Assembly: GCA_947630475.1 (NCBI GenBank)
Contig: CANRHR010000003.1
Coordinates: 1-64,000 of the forward strand
DNA from: an uncultured Clostridia bacterium
GTDB taxonomy: Bacteria > Bacillota > Clostridia > Lachnospirales > CAG-274
Length of the DNA stretch: 64,000 nucleotides
Direction: 5' to 3'
Positions 8,276 through 17,264 of this stretch are shown piece by piece. Every line of letters starts with the position of its first letter. Position 1 is the first letter of the stretch. The notes under the pieces were generated by a model. The model searched no databases, was not told where the DNA came from, and saw only the letters and a list, made by a program, of their open reading frames with translations. The position numbers and the translations under genes were made by a program.

Positions 8276-9223
8276 TTATTTCATAGAGTCAACAGAGCCT
8301 AAAACATCTTTAATTTTAGATTCAACAAGGCTTTGGATAAGCTCTCTTGCAAGACCGAGGTATCCTCTTGGATCAAACGCCTCAGGCTTTTCAGCCATGC
8401 TCTTTCTTATGCCGGCTGTCATAGCAAGTCTTATGTCTGTATCCATATTAATTTTACAAACAGCCATGCCTGCTGCCTTTCTGAGCATTTCATTTGGAAT
8501 GCCTCTTGCTCCCTTTATCTCTCCGCCGTATTTGTTGCACATCTCAACACTTGCGGGATCAACTGAAGATGCTCCGTGAAGAACGATAGGATATTTGCTG
8601 AAGCCTGCAGCTTCAAGTTTGTTGGTTATAGTTTCGAGTCTGTCAAAGTCAAGCTTAGGCTCTCCTTTAAATTTGTAAGCGCCATGGCTTGTACCTATTG
8701 CTATAGCAAGAGAATCAACGCCTGTTCTTTTAACAAAATCTACAGCCTGATCGGGATCAGTATAAGTTGCGTTTGCAGAATCAACCTTAACATCATCCTC
8801 TACGCCGGCAAGCTTACCAAGTTCTGCTTCAACAACAATGCCTCTTTCATGAGCATATTTAACAACCTCTATTGTTTTTGCAACGTTTTCTTCATATTCA
8901 TAATGAGAACCGTCAAACATTACAGATGTAAAACCGGCATCAATAACCTCTTTAACAGTTTCAAAATCAGGACCATGATCAAGATGAAGTGCAACATCTA
9001 TGCCTGTTTCCGCAACGGCTGCATCTACCATAGCCTTAAGATAGAGAGGATTGGCATATTTTAAAGCGCTTTTTGAAACCTGAAGAATACATGCGGAATT
9101 TTGAACTTTAGCCGCTCTTGTAACACCCTGAATAATTTCCATATCATTGATGTTAAATGCGCCGATAGCATATTTTCCATCAAATGCCTTCTTAAACATT
9201 TCCGTTGTTGTAACTAAAGCCAT
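8276..9223 (-). CDS. fba: Class II fructose-bisphosphate aldolase
   Basis: A 315-residue zinc aldolase of glycolysis and gluconeogenesis. Zinc and active-site motifs are ALHLDHGPDFETV, FDGSHYEYEENV, AELGKLAGVED, IGTSHGAYKF and VLHGASSVDP. Length and motif order fit the family. The start is ATG at 9223, with AAAGGGG about 9 bases upstream; an in-frame TTG two codons earlier lacks proper spacing. It is monocistronic. The 9224-9585 gap to the next gene is AT-rich with no gene seen. Confidence 0.93.
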   Translation of the reverse strand: MALVTTTEMFKKAFDGKYAIGAFNINDMEIIQGVTRAAKVQNSACILQVSKSALKYANPLYLKAMVDAAVAETGIDVALHLDHGPDFETVKEVIDAGFTSVMFDGSHYEYEENVAKTIEVVKYAHERGIVVEAELGKLAGVEDDVKVDSANATYTDPDQAVDFVKRTGVDSLAIAIGTSHGAYKFKGEPKLDFDRLETITNKLEAAGFSKYPIVLHGASSVDPASVEMCNKYGGEIKGARGIPNEMLRKAAGMAVCKINMDTDIRLAMTAGIRKSMAEKPEAFDPRGYLGLARELIQSLVESKIKDVLGSVDSMK

Positions 9224-9585
9224 AAACAAAAGCCCCTTTCAATATTTATTTTATTTATTTTTATAATATAATACCATAAAAAAAATAATTTTACAACTAT
9301 TTTATATATATTCACGCAAATCAATTTTTAAAAATTTTACAGATATGATAAAATAAATATTATGAAAAATAACGTAATAACAGAATATTTTGCAGAATAC
9401 CTGAAGTCATAACAATAGTAATATTAGGAAAATTGATTTGCGGAAACTCAAGCTTTTATATATTTACTTTTTTCTAACATAATGATAAAATAAGAATCAC
9501 ATAATATTAACTTATTTTTTATAAATGTATTTTGCATAAAAAAGTCCTTATTTTTTAAATTTATATATAGAAAGGAAAAACAACC

Positions 9586-10362
9586 ATGAGAATCGACGAA
9601 TTCTGTGATATGCAAAAATTTGAAAGCATCATGAACAGCTGGGCAAAGAGTACCGGACTTGCAACAGTCGCAGTCGACGCTGACGGAAAGTACATAAGCG
9701 ACTGTTACAATTTTACTGACTTCTGCATCAAACTGACAAGAGGAAGCAAAGAAGGCTGCCGCAGATGTGAAAAATGCGATCAGGAAGGCAACGGAGTATA
9801 TTTATGCCATGCAGGGCTTGTAGACTTCAGTATTCCTATCACGCTTGACGACGGCACCGTACTTGGCAGCGTTATCGGCGGTCAGATCCTTCCGGAAGAA
9901 CCCGATGAGGAAAAATTCCGCAAAGTCGCAAGAGAGCTGGATATCAATGAAGATATATATATCGAAGCTTTACACAAAGTTAACATTAAAACAAGAGAAC
10001 AGATTGAAGCATCCGCCACTCTTCTTGGCGACGTTATAAATATGTACATACGCTCCAGTTATCAGTCCAAACAAAACGGAACGATACTGGATAAGTTAAA
10101 GACCGGAATTGCGCAGGCTGCAGAGGAGATCAAAGCTGCCAACGTAAGCACGTCACAGATAGCCGCTTTAAGTAGGCACCAGAACATACTTGCCCTGAAC
10201 GCAGCTATCGAAGCCGCTCGTGCAGGCGAAAGCGGAAAAGGATTTGCCGTTGTTGCCACCGAAGTTCAGAAGCTGGCAGGCAGTATGGCTAAAACCAGCA
10301 AAGAGATCGATTCCAGACTTTCCAGACTTACCGACACGATCAATAACCTGAATTTGCAATAA
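9586..10362 (+). CDS. PocR sensor domain fused to a short chemoreceptor signalling hairpin
   Basis: A 258-residue soluble protein. Residues 1 to about 155 form a PocR ligand-binding domain with the cysteine pattern [19 protein letters not shown] ... [14 protein letters not shown]. Residues about 165-258 contain the methyl-accepting chemotaxis tip ([32 protein letters not shown]), but the coiled-coil arms are very short and no membrane segment exists. PocR domains are associated with small-molecule or metal sensing. The gene is visibly richer in G/C at third positions than its neighbours, suggesting transfer. No chemotaxis gene is nearby. Confidence 0.85.
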   Translation: MRIDEFCDMQKFESIMNSWAKSTGLATVAVDADGKYISDCYNFTDFCIKLTRGSKEGCRRCEKCDQEGNGVYLCHAGLVDFSIPITLDDGTVLGSVIGGQILPEEPDEEKFRKVARELDINEDIYIEALHKVNIKTREQIEASATLLGDVINMYIRSSYQSKQNGTILDKLKTGIAQAAEEIKAANVSTSQIAALSRHQNILALNAAIEAARAGESGKGFAVVATEVQKLAGSMAKTSKEIDSRLSRLTDTINNLNLQ

Positions 10363-10546
10363 GCGAACGCAATTTTTTCTTTATTATTAATTTACAAACT
10401 CATTACTTATTATGTTAAAAAATTAAACATCTTCATGGAGGATATATGGCTTATTTATCTGAATTTATAGGGATTTATTTTTTTGCTTGATATATGTTAT
10501 CATAATATTGGCGGAAAAATATAATTATTATCCAAGGAGATGCAAT

Positions 10547-10996
10547 ATGATTTATATAATTATTATTTTAATGATAATAGCTGCTGACAGGCTTTCTAAG
10601 CAATATATAGAAAAAAATTTTAAAATATCCGAGCAAAAAAAGCTTATAAAAAATACACTTTATTTAAAATTGCTTAAAAACAAAGGAGCAGCCTATGGCA
10701 TATTTGCTTCAAAGGCAAATAAACTTTTAATATTTAACCTCATAGGCTTAACAGCCGTTGTCATTACTTTTATATATTTTATAATAAAAGTAAAAGGCGA
10801 AAAAATGATTAAAATAATACTTTCTTTTATAATTGGAGGGGCTATAGGCAATATTTCAGACAGAATAAAAAACGGAAGCGTAACCGATTTTATATATATA
10901 AAGTTTAAAAAAGCTCCTGTCTTCAATATTGCAGATCTTTTTTTATTTGCTTCATTTATACTTTCTTTAATACGAATTATCATAAACAAAAAATAA
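10547..10996 (+). CDS. lspA: Lipoprotein signal peptidase (signal peptidase II)
   Basis: A 149-residue inner-membrane aspartyl protease that removes the signal peptide of prolipoproteins. It has four membrane segments and the conserved blocks KNKGAAYGIF, GGAIGNISDRI, GSVTDFIYI and VFNIADLFLF, the last two carrying the catalytic Asp residues. The start at 10547 is chosen because AAGGAG lies 7 bases upstream and it gives the family length; the frame remains open 20 codons upstream but without a site. Confidence 0.92.
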   Translation: MIYIIIILMIIAADRLSKQYIEKNFKISEQKKLIKNTLYLKLLKNKGAAYGIFASKANKLLIFNLIGLTAVVITFIYFIIKVKGEKMIKIILSFIIGGAIGNISDRIKNGSVTDFIYIKFKKAPVFNIADLFLFASFILSLIRIIINKK

Positions 10997-11101
10997 TCAA
11001 AAAAATTTGCCGTTTGTTGTTCTTAATACCGCTTTTGTTTGAATTAATTTATACAAAGCAAAATAAAATAATAACAGCATAAAACAAGGAACACAAACCA
11101 T

Positions 11102-12634
11102 ATGCAAAAAAAAGGAATAATACAAGGTGCAGTAATTTTAACGGCAGCCAATCTTATAACCCGTATTTTAGGTTTTATCTACCGCATATATATGTCCAAT
11201 GCGATAGGGGCTGAAGGTATGGGGCTTTATCAGCTTATAATGCCTGTTTATATGCTTATTTGGAGCATATCCTCCTCGGGCTTTTCAACAACAATATCAA
11301 AGCTCACCGCACAGGAAAATGCAAATAAAAACTATGGCAATATGGGCAGAATATTAAAGCAGTCGTTATTTACATCCGTATTTATTGCCGCTGTCTTAAG
11401 CATAATAATGTTTTATCTTTCCGACTATACATCTTTATGCATTTTAAGAGATGTAAGATGCTCGCTTTCATTAAAAATATTAAGCATATGCTTTCCTTTT
11501 ATGGCGGCAGGCTCATGTATACGAGGATATTTTTTTGGGCTTCAGGAAACCTCCGTTCCTGCTGTAAGCCAAGTTTTGGAACAAATAACAAGAATGGCGC
11601 TTATTTACTTCCTCGCAGGCTTTTTTATACCAAAGGGAATTACATATGCCTGTGCTGTTGCCGTTTTGGGAATGTGCATAGGTGAAATTTTTTCTTTTAT
11701 ATATGTATTTTTAAGCTACCGATTTTTTAAGAAAAAAAACAGCCTTAACAAAAAGCCTTTATTAACTTCATCTCAGGCATATATTATGATTTTATCTATG
11801 GCTGTTCCGCTTACCCTTAATAGGGTAACAGGCTCTTTTCTTTCTACCGTAGAAAATATATTAATACCACAAAAGCTTAAGGAATTTGGCCTGAATACCG
11901 AAGCGGCAATATCTCTTTACGGAGAATTAAGCGGTATGGCAGCTCCTCTTTTAATGTTTCCTTCATCGCTTCTAACCGCTGTTTCAACAACTCTTGTTCC
12001 TGCTGTTTCCGAGGCAAAAGCGGTAAAAAATATAAAAAGGATAAAAACAACAGTTTCAAAATCAATGCTTTTAACGGCAATAATGGGCATTGGTTCAACA
12101 GGAATATTCATTACTTATTCATACGAGCTTGGCATAACTATTTATTCAAATTCAAATATAGGCTTTTTGCTCCGTTTGCTAAGTATAATATGCCCTTTTC
12201 TTTATTTGCAGGTAACTTTATCAGGTATTCTCAATGGATTGGGACAGCAGCTTTTTATATTCCGAACAAATTTGTTGGCATCTTTTATAAACATAGGCTT
12301 TATATTTTTTATGGTTCCCAAATACGGAATAACTGCTTACATAATAGGATGGTTTACAACCTCACTTATAATAAGCCTTATTTCACTTATAAAAATAAAA
12401 TCAGAAACTAATATAAGGCTTAATATTATACACTTAATTTTAAAACCCGGACTTTCGGCAGCGGCAGCCTGTCTTATTTCAAAATTTATTTCAAAAAAGC
12501 TATTATTTATATCCTCTTCATTAGCTTGCTTGTGCATATCTTTGTTAAGTTTTGGAATTATTTATTGTATCCTTTTGATATTATCCGGATGTCTTAATGA
12601 AGATGACTTCAAAAATATAATAAAAAGCATTTAA
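11102..12634 (+). CDS. SpoVB-type polysaccharide/lipid flippase (MOP superfamily)
   Basis: A 510-residue integral membrane protein with about 14 hydrophobic segments. The N-terminus GAVILTAANLITRILGFIYR followed by GAEGMGLYQLIMPVY is characteristic of the stage V sporulation protein B / MurJ-like branch that flips lipid-linked precursors. It suggests a spore-forming organism, although vegetative paralogues exist. It follows lspA by about 105 bases and ends at a strong terminator. Confidence 0.85.
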   Translation: MQKKGIIQGAVILTAANLITRILGFIYRIYMSNAIGAEGMGLYQLIMPVYMLIWSISSSGFSTTISKLTAQENANKNYGNMGRILKQSLFTSVFIAAVLSIIMFYLSDYTSLCILRDVRCSLSLKILSICFPFMAAGSCIRGYFFGLQETSVPAVSQVLEQITRMALIYFLAGFFIPKGITYACAVAVLGMCIGEIFSFIYVFLSYRFFKKKNSLNKKPLLTSSQAYIMILSMAVPLTLNRVTGSFLSTVENILIPQKLKEFGLNTEAAISLYGELSGMAAPLLMFPSSLLTAVSTTLVPAVSEAKAVKNIKRIKTTVSKSMLLTAIMGIGSTGIFITYSYELGITIYSNSNIGFLLRLLSIICPFLYLQVTLSGILNGLGQQLFIFRTNLLASFINIGFIFFMVPKYGITAYIIGWFTTSLIISLISLIKIKSETNIRLNIIHLILKPGLSAAAACLISKFISKKLLFISSSLACLCISLLSFGIIYCILLILSGCLNEDDFKNIIKSI

Positions 12635-12649
12635 ATTTTTAATCATAAA

Positions 12650-12684
12650 ATATCAGCAGTTTTTTCAAACAAAACTGCTGATAT
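12650..12684. terminator. Bidirectional hairpin terminator
   Basis: ATATCAGCAGTTTT (12650-12664 region) and AAAACTGCTGATAT (12671-12684) form a 14-bp stem with a short loop. T-tracts on both sides let it serve the convergent flippase and XRE genes. Confidence 0.85.
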
Positions 12685-12694
12685 AATCAATTTT

Positions 12695-13483
12695 TTAATT
12701 TTCATTATTTTTAAGCTCTGTTTTTTTATCAAAAATAATTTTAAGTTTTTTTATTTTATAAAGAGGAATCTGAAGTATAAGATTTATAATTCCCATATAA
12801 AATATACTTAAAATCGCAACGGCAAGAGATGGACCCAAAACCCCAAAATTATCCGAAAGACAAAGATTTATTACTTGTACCATTTCAAAAACAAATATAA
12901 AACAGCAGACATAAATATTGCCGGCTAAAATAAGCTTTATTGCTTGGGCAGATGATTCATAACCAAAGCTTTCGTTTATTTTTGACGGAAAAAATGCCTT
13001 AAAAAAATCCTTTATATGCCCTGTTGCCGCCAATAATACCCCATCTATAAACAAAAACATAATAAGTGTCGGAATATCTATAAAATAACAAAATATATGT
13101 ACACTGTTATTTTGTGTAAAACACATAAGAGCAAACATTATTAATATTATCGCCGAAGCAATCATTATTATGCCAAAAAATATATTTCCACCTCCTTTAT
13201 GCTTATTTTTTTCGTTTTGCTTAACTAAATTCATCATATTTTCTTCCGCCTTTCTTGAGTAATCATTAGGAGCAAGCCTTTGGGCGGACAGCATTTCATT
13301 AACAGTTATTTCAAGTATCTCGCACAAAGGAAGCATAAGCGACGGCTCCGGCAAACCTCTGCCGTTTTCCCATTTGCTGACAGTTTTATCGGATATACCC
13401 AATTTGTCGGCAAGCGCTTTTTGAGTAAACCCTTTTTCAGTGCGCATCTGTTTTAAAAAACGTCCGATCATTATTTGTTCCAT
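12695..13483 (-). CDS. XRE-family regulator with C-terminal membrane segments
   Basis: A 262-residue protein. Residues about 5-60 are a Cro/C1-type helix-turn-helix (LKQMRTEKGFTQKALADKLG, DKTVSKWENGRGLPE). After a polar linker come about four hydrophobic segments from residue 100 onward, so the DNA-binding domain is probably tethered to the membrane. The start lies 8 bases after GGAGG; Met5 is an alternative. The target is unknown, but an inverted repeat 77 bases upstream could be its own operator. Confidence 0.8.
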   Translation of the reverse strand: MEQIMIGRFLKQMRTEKGFTQKALADKLGISDKTVSKWENGRGLPEPSLMLPLCEILEITVNEMLSAQRLAPNDYSRKAEENMMNLVKQNEKNKHKGGGNIFFGIIMIASAIILIMFALMCFTQNNSVHIFCYFIDIPTLIMFLFIDGVLLAATGHIKDFFKAFFPSKINESFGYESSAQAIKLILAGNIYVCCFIFVFEMVQVINLCLSDNFGVLGPSLAVAILSIFYMGIINLILQIPLYKIKKLKIIFDKKTELKNNEN

Positions 13484-13559
13484 TATGGCTCCTCCTTTAA
13501 TTTATTTGGTTGATATGATGAATATAGCATAATTTTAAGGCATAAAACACCCACAAACT

Positions 13560-13589
13560 GTAGAGTAGAGTATATAAATAAGACTCTAC
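13560..13589. promoter_or_regulatory. Inverted repeat upstream of the XRE gene, possible operator
   Basis: GTAGAGT (13560-13566) and ACTCTAC (13583-13589) are perfect 7-base arms around an AT-rich centre. Regulators with XRE domains often autoregulate through such sites; binding is not shown here. Confidence 0.35.
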
Positions 13590-13659
13590 GAAACGAATAT
13601 TTAAATTGTATTTAAGCATTTTACTATATAAAAAGTCAATGATGTTAGCTTAGTCGGTT

Positions 13660-13691
13660 AAAAAAATGAAGGAAATGCGTACATTTCCTTC
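13660..13691 (-). terminator. Terminator of the decarboxylase operon
   Basis: The 24-base palindrome at 13668-13691 (GAAGGAAATG/CATTTCCTTC) is followed on the minus strand by ATTTTTTT. It sits 64 bases after the oadA stop. A REP tail (TTAGTCGGTTAAA) adjoins it at 13649-13661. Confidence 0.85.
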
Positions 13692-13754
13692 AAAGTATAG
13701 TTAATAATATTTATATGTGTTTACGCTGTGTGATCATAAAATAATCGATATTTT

Positions 13755-15164
13755 TTAAACAGGATAAACCTTTTGCTCGGTATCTGCCAACACCGGATCT
13801 GCTCCGAATTTCTGAGCCTTTCTGAATTTAAAGAAATCAACAGCAACCTGAGGAAAGAGAGCATAGCTTAAAACATCTTCATCCTGTTCTTTATACTGTT
13901 CTATCTCTTCGTACAATTTTTCAAGCTGAGGCTCTAATAAATCGGCAGGACGGCAGGTTATAGGCTCTTCATCTCCTATAATTTTTTTCCTTATTTCTTC
14001 TGATATCGGCACAGGTGTTCTTCCATACATTCCTTTAACAAGAGCCTTTGTTTCCTTAGGCACCATTTTATATCTTTCACCCAAAATAACATTTATAACT
14101 GCTTGAGTACCTACAATCTGGCTTGATGGAGTTACAAGCGGCGGATAGCCCAAATCGGCTCTTACTCTCGGTATCTCTTTAAGCACCTCTTCATATTTAT
14201 CATCTGCTTTTTGAGCCTTAAGCTGAGAAACAAGATTAGATAACATTCCGCCCGGAACCTGATAAATTAATGTTGCCGTATCCACCGCAAGCACCTTTGA
14301 GCTTAAAAGACCGCTTGCTATAGAAGATTCTCTCAGCGGCTTAAAATAATCGCAAATTTCTTTAAGAATGTTTTCATCAAGCCCCGTATCATAGCAGGTG
14401 CCTTTTAACGCAGCGCACATAACCTCTGTAGAGGGCTGAGCGGTACCCATGGAAAACGGCGACATATCCGTATCTATAATATCTGCTCCCGCCTCAATCG
14501 CCTTTAAATATGTCATACTTGCAACACCGCTTGTATAATGGCTGTGAATCTCTATAGGAACTTTTACATTTTCCTTTAATGCGCTTACAAGCTCATATGC
14601 AGGCCAAGGCAAAAGAAGCCCTGCCATATCCTTTATGCATATTGAATCAGCCCCGAGAGATTCAAGCTCTTTTGCAAGCTTAACATAATAATCAAGCGTA
14701 TGAACATCGCTTAAAGTATAAGATATACAAAGCTGTGCGTGTGCATTTTCGGCTTTTGTTGCCTTTACCGCAGTTTCAAGATTTCTTGTATCATTAAGAG
14801 CGTCAAATATTCTTAAAATATCTATACCGTTTTCAATGCTTTTTCTTACAAACATTTCTACAATATCATCAGAATAATTCCTGTATCCTAAAATATTCTG
14901 TCCTCTTAAAAGCATCTGAAGTTTGGTATTTTTAACGCAAGAACGTATTTTTCTGAGTCTGTCCCAAGGGTCTTCTCTTAAATATCTAAGGCAGGAATCA
15001 AAAGTAGCTCCGCCCCAAACCTCCAAGGCATTAAAGCCTGCCTCATCCATTTTTCCAAGAATCGGAAGCATATCTTCTATTCTCATCCTTGTGGCAATAA
15101 GCGACTGCTGACCATCTCTTAGGGTAGCATCGGTAATTTTTATTTTTCTTGTTTTATCAGACAT
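13755..15164 (-). CDS. oadA: Oxaloacetate decarboxylase/5S-type carboxyltransferase alpha subunit
   Basis: A 469-residue HMGL-like (5S/PYC carboxyltransferase) enzyme that moves CO2 between oxaloacetate/pyruvate and biotin. TDATLRDGQQSL, LRGQNILGYRNY, DALND and IEIHSHYTSG supply the metal site and the lysine region. It lacks the C-terminal biotin domain of full OadA; the biotin protein is encoded separately two genes upstream. It starts after GGAGG and is the last gene of a five-gene operon with the membrane pump and a second carboxyltransferase. Confidence 0.9.
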   Translation of the reverse strand: MSDKTRKIKITDATLRDGQQSLIATRMRIEDMLPILGKMDEAGFNALEVWGGATFDSCLRYLREDPWDRLRKIRSCVKNTKLQMLLRGQNILGYRNYSDDIVEMFVRKSIENGIDILRIFDALNDTRNLETAVKATKAENAHAQLCISYTLSDVHTLDYYVKLAKELESLGADSICIKDMAGLLLPWPAYELVSALKENVKVPIEIHSHYTSGVASMTYLKAIEAGADIIDTDMSPFSMGTAQPSTEVMCAALKGTCYDTGLDENILKEICDYFKPLRESSIASGLLSSKVLAVDTATLIYQVPGGMLSNLVSQLKAQKADDKYEEVLKEIPRVRADLGYPPLVTPSSQIVGTQAVINVILGERYKMVPKETKALVKGMYGRTPVPISEEIRKKIIGDEEPITCRPADLLEPQLEKLYEEIEQYKEQDEDVLSYALFPQVAVDFFKFRKAQKFGADPVLADTEQKVYPV

Positions 15165-15199
15165 TTTTAACCTCCATAGTTATCGCATTAAAACATACT

Positions 15200-16351
15200 C
15201 TATTTAAAAAGCGTAAGGAATATACCGGAGGCAACAGCCGAACCGATAACTCCCGCAACATTTGGACCCATAGCGTGCATAAGCAAATAATTGTTGGGAT
15301 TTTCTTCCTTGCCAACATTTTGAACAACCCTTGCTGCCATAGGAACGGCGGAAACTCCTGCTGCGCCTATAAGCGGATTAATTTTTCCGCCGGTAAGCCT
15401 GCACATAATTTTACCGAAAATAACGCCGGAAGCCGTTGAAAAAGCAAATGCCAAAAGCCCTAAAGCAAGTATGCCTAGAGTGCCGAATGTAAGAAATTCA
15501 GAAGCATTTGTTGTGGCGCCAACCGTAATTCCTATAAATATGCTTAAAATATACATCATGGCTTCTGAGGCATGATGTGCAAGCTTCTGTGTAACTCCAC
15601 TCTCTTTAAAAAGGTTACCAAGCATAAGCATACCTATAAGAGAAGCTGTAGAAGGCAAAATTAAAATAACCAATATCGAAACCACAATAGGGAAAAGTAT
15701 TTTTTCTTTTCTTGAAACAGGCCTAAGCTGTTCCATCTTTATTGCTCTTTCCTCTTTGGTTGTAAGAAGCTTCATAATAGGAGGCTGAATAATAGGTATA
15801 AGAGCCATATATGAATATGCCGCAACAGCAATTGTGCTTAAAAGATGCGGCGCAAGCTTCGTGCTTGTATAAATAGCCGTAGGGCCGTCGGCGCCGCCGA
15901 TAATGCCTATTGATGCAGCTTCGTTAAAATCAAAGCCCAAAAGCAAAGCGCCAAGAAAAGCAACAAAAATACCGAATTGAGCGGCAGCGCCTAAAATAAG
16001 GCTTTTAGGATTAGCTATAAGAGGACCAAAATCCGTTAAAACGCCTACGCCCATAAATATCAGAGGAGGAAAGATTCCCAAATGATCTCCCTGATAGAGA
16101 TAATATAAAAGACCGCCTACCTCACCATTTTCGGGAGGATTCATAACACCGCTTAGGGGAAGATTTGCCAAAAGCATTCCAAAGGCAATAGGAAGCAATA
16201 AAAGAGGCTCATATTTTTTTGCGATGGCAAGATAAATAAAGCCAAGCGCCACAATTATCATAATTATATATTTCCAATTATCATCTACAAAAAACTGAGC
16301 AAAGCCTGAAGTCTGAGCAAAACCGATCAAGGTTTCTACAATAGTATGCAT
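15200..16351 (-). CDS. oadB: Sodium-translocating decarboxylase beta subunit
   Basis: A 383-residue, highly hydrophobic subunit that decarboxylates carboxybiotin and exports Na+. Conserved signatures include [13 protein letters not shown], the re-entrant segment [14 protein letters not shown], and C-terminal [16 protein letters not shown] with the [15 protein letters not shown] end. Length fits the OadB/MmdB/GcdB family, whose members share the same pump mechanism; the substrate is set by the partner carboxyltransferase. It starts after AGGAGGG, 11 bases behind the biotin carrier gene. Confidence 0.95.
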   Translation of the reverse strand: MHTIVETLIGFAQTSGFAQFFVDDNWKYIIMIIVALGFIYLAIAKKYEPLLLLPIAFGMLLANLPLSGVMNPPENGEVGGLLYYLYQGDHLGIFPPLIFMGVGVLTDFGPLIANPKSLILGAAAQFGIFVAFLGALLLGFDFNEAASIGIIGGADGPTAIYTSTKLAPHLLSTIAVAAYSYMALIPIIQPPIMKLLTTKEERAIKMEQLRPVSRKEKILFPIVVSILVILILPSTASLIGMLMLGNLFKESGVTQKLAHHASEAMMYILSIFIGITVGATTNASEFLTFGTLGILALGLLAFAFSTASGVIFGKIMCRLTGGKINPLIGAAGVSAVPMAARVVQNVGKEENPNNYLLMHAMGPNVAGVIGSAVASGIFLTLFK

Positions 16352-16362
16352 AGGATTCCCTC

Positions 16363-16752
16363 CTATTCGGAAACAGTAACCAAAACATCGCCTGAATTTA
16401 CAGAAGCACCCTTACTTACGTTTACGGAAGCAATGACGCCTGCAACAGGGGTTACTATTTCATTTTCCATTTTCATAGCCTCAAGTACAATTACAACCTG
16501 ATTTGCCGAAACCTTATCTCCCACATTTACCTTTATATCGTATATATTACCCGGCATAGGAGAAACAACCTTAGTACCTCCCTGAGCCGATGCAGGAGCA
16601 GGAGCCGCCGGAGCCGGAGCTTTTGCGGCAGGGCTTGGAGCAGCAGGCCTTGGAGCCGGTGCAGGTGCTTTTGCAACAGGAGAAGAAGAATTAAGCTCTT
16701 CAACCGCTACATCATATGTATTTCCATTAACCGTGATCCTATAATTTTTCAT
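16363..16752 (-). CDS. Biotin carrier subunit of the decarboxylase
   Basis: A 129-residue carrier. Residues about 25-58 are an Ala/Pro-rich flexible linker. Residues about 62-129 form the biotinyl domain with VLEAMKMEN, in which Lys94 is the expected biotinylation site. It corresponds to the gamma/delta carrier of methylmalonyl-CoA and glutaconyl-CoA decarboxylases or the 1.3S subunit of transcarboxylase. It can accept CO2 from either carboxyltransferase in the operon and deliver it to OadB. Confidence 0.93.
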   Translation of the reverse strand: MKNYRITVNGNTYDVAVEELNSSSPVAKAPAPAPRPAAPSPAAKAPAPAAPAPASAQGGTKVVSPMPGNIYDIKVNVGDKVSANQVVIVLEAMKMENEIVTPVAGVIASVNVSKGASVNSGDVLVTVSE

Positions 16753-16791
16753 TTTAGTATATCCTCCTTAAAAATGACAGCATAATTATTT

Positions 16792-16882
16792 GCCCGCCGA
16801 ACAGTCGTGCGGGCTTAAGCTCTGAATAAAGCCAATATTAATCGCCCACCATCAATAAGATGGGTCTTATTTATCGATTAAA
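16792..16882. repeat. Palindromic repeats inside the decarboxylase operon
   Basis: A GCCCGC/GCGGGC hairpin (16792-16814) and a CCCACC...GATGGGTC hairpin ending in TTATCGATTAAAAA (to 16882) lie between the biotin carrier and OadG genes. The second has the tail of the dispersed REP-like family. The operon apparently tolerates it, so it may act as an RNA processing or stability signal. Confidence 0.5.
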
Positions 16883-17252
16883 AAACACTGTTTTTTTGTC
16901 TTATGGATTCTCTTTTCCAGTTGTTTACTTTTCTTATCGAGCGCACAATAAGCTTATCACTTGAAGTATTAAGGCTTGCCGCAACAGCGGCGGTTATAAC
17001 GGCGATAAGCTCTTCGTCATCCTGAGGCTCTGTCTGCAAAATTTCAGGTTTTATTTCCGGCTCTATCTCCGGCTCGACAGGCGCAGGCTTTTGCTCATTA
17101 TTCTTTTTGGGGACAGACATATTTACCACTGCTGAGAAAATATATAAAACACATGTTATAAGAATAAGAATAAACAAAACAATTGAAAATCCGATTATTG
17201 TATAGAGCAGCCCCTTTCCAAGGATATCTGCGTTAAATTGAAGCAATAACAT
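16878..17252 (-). CDS. OadG-family small membrane subunit of the sodium pump
   Basis: A 124-residue protein. One membrane segment (about residues 13-43, LLYTIIGFSIVLFILILI) is followed by a charged, Pro/Glu-rich stretch and a C-terminal segment VITAAVAASLNTSSDKLIVRSI. This is the OadG/MmdD layout, a subunit that anchors the complex and stabilises assembly. It starts 12 bases after the upstream carboxyltransferase stop, consistent with co-translation. Confidence 0.85.
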   Translation of the reverse strand: MLLLQFNADILGKGLLYTIIGFSIVLFILILITCVLYIFSAVVNMSVPKKNNEQKPAPVEPEIEPEIKPEILQTEPQDDEELIAVITAAVAASLNTSSDKLIVRSIRKVNNWKRESIRQKNSVF

Positions 17253-17264
17253 ATAAACACCCCT

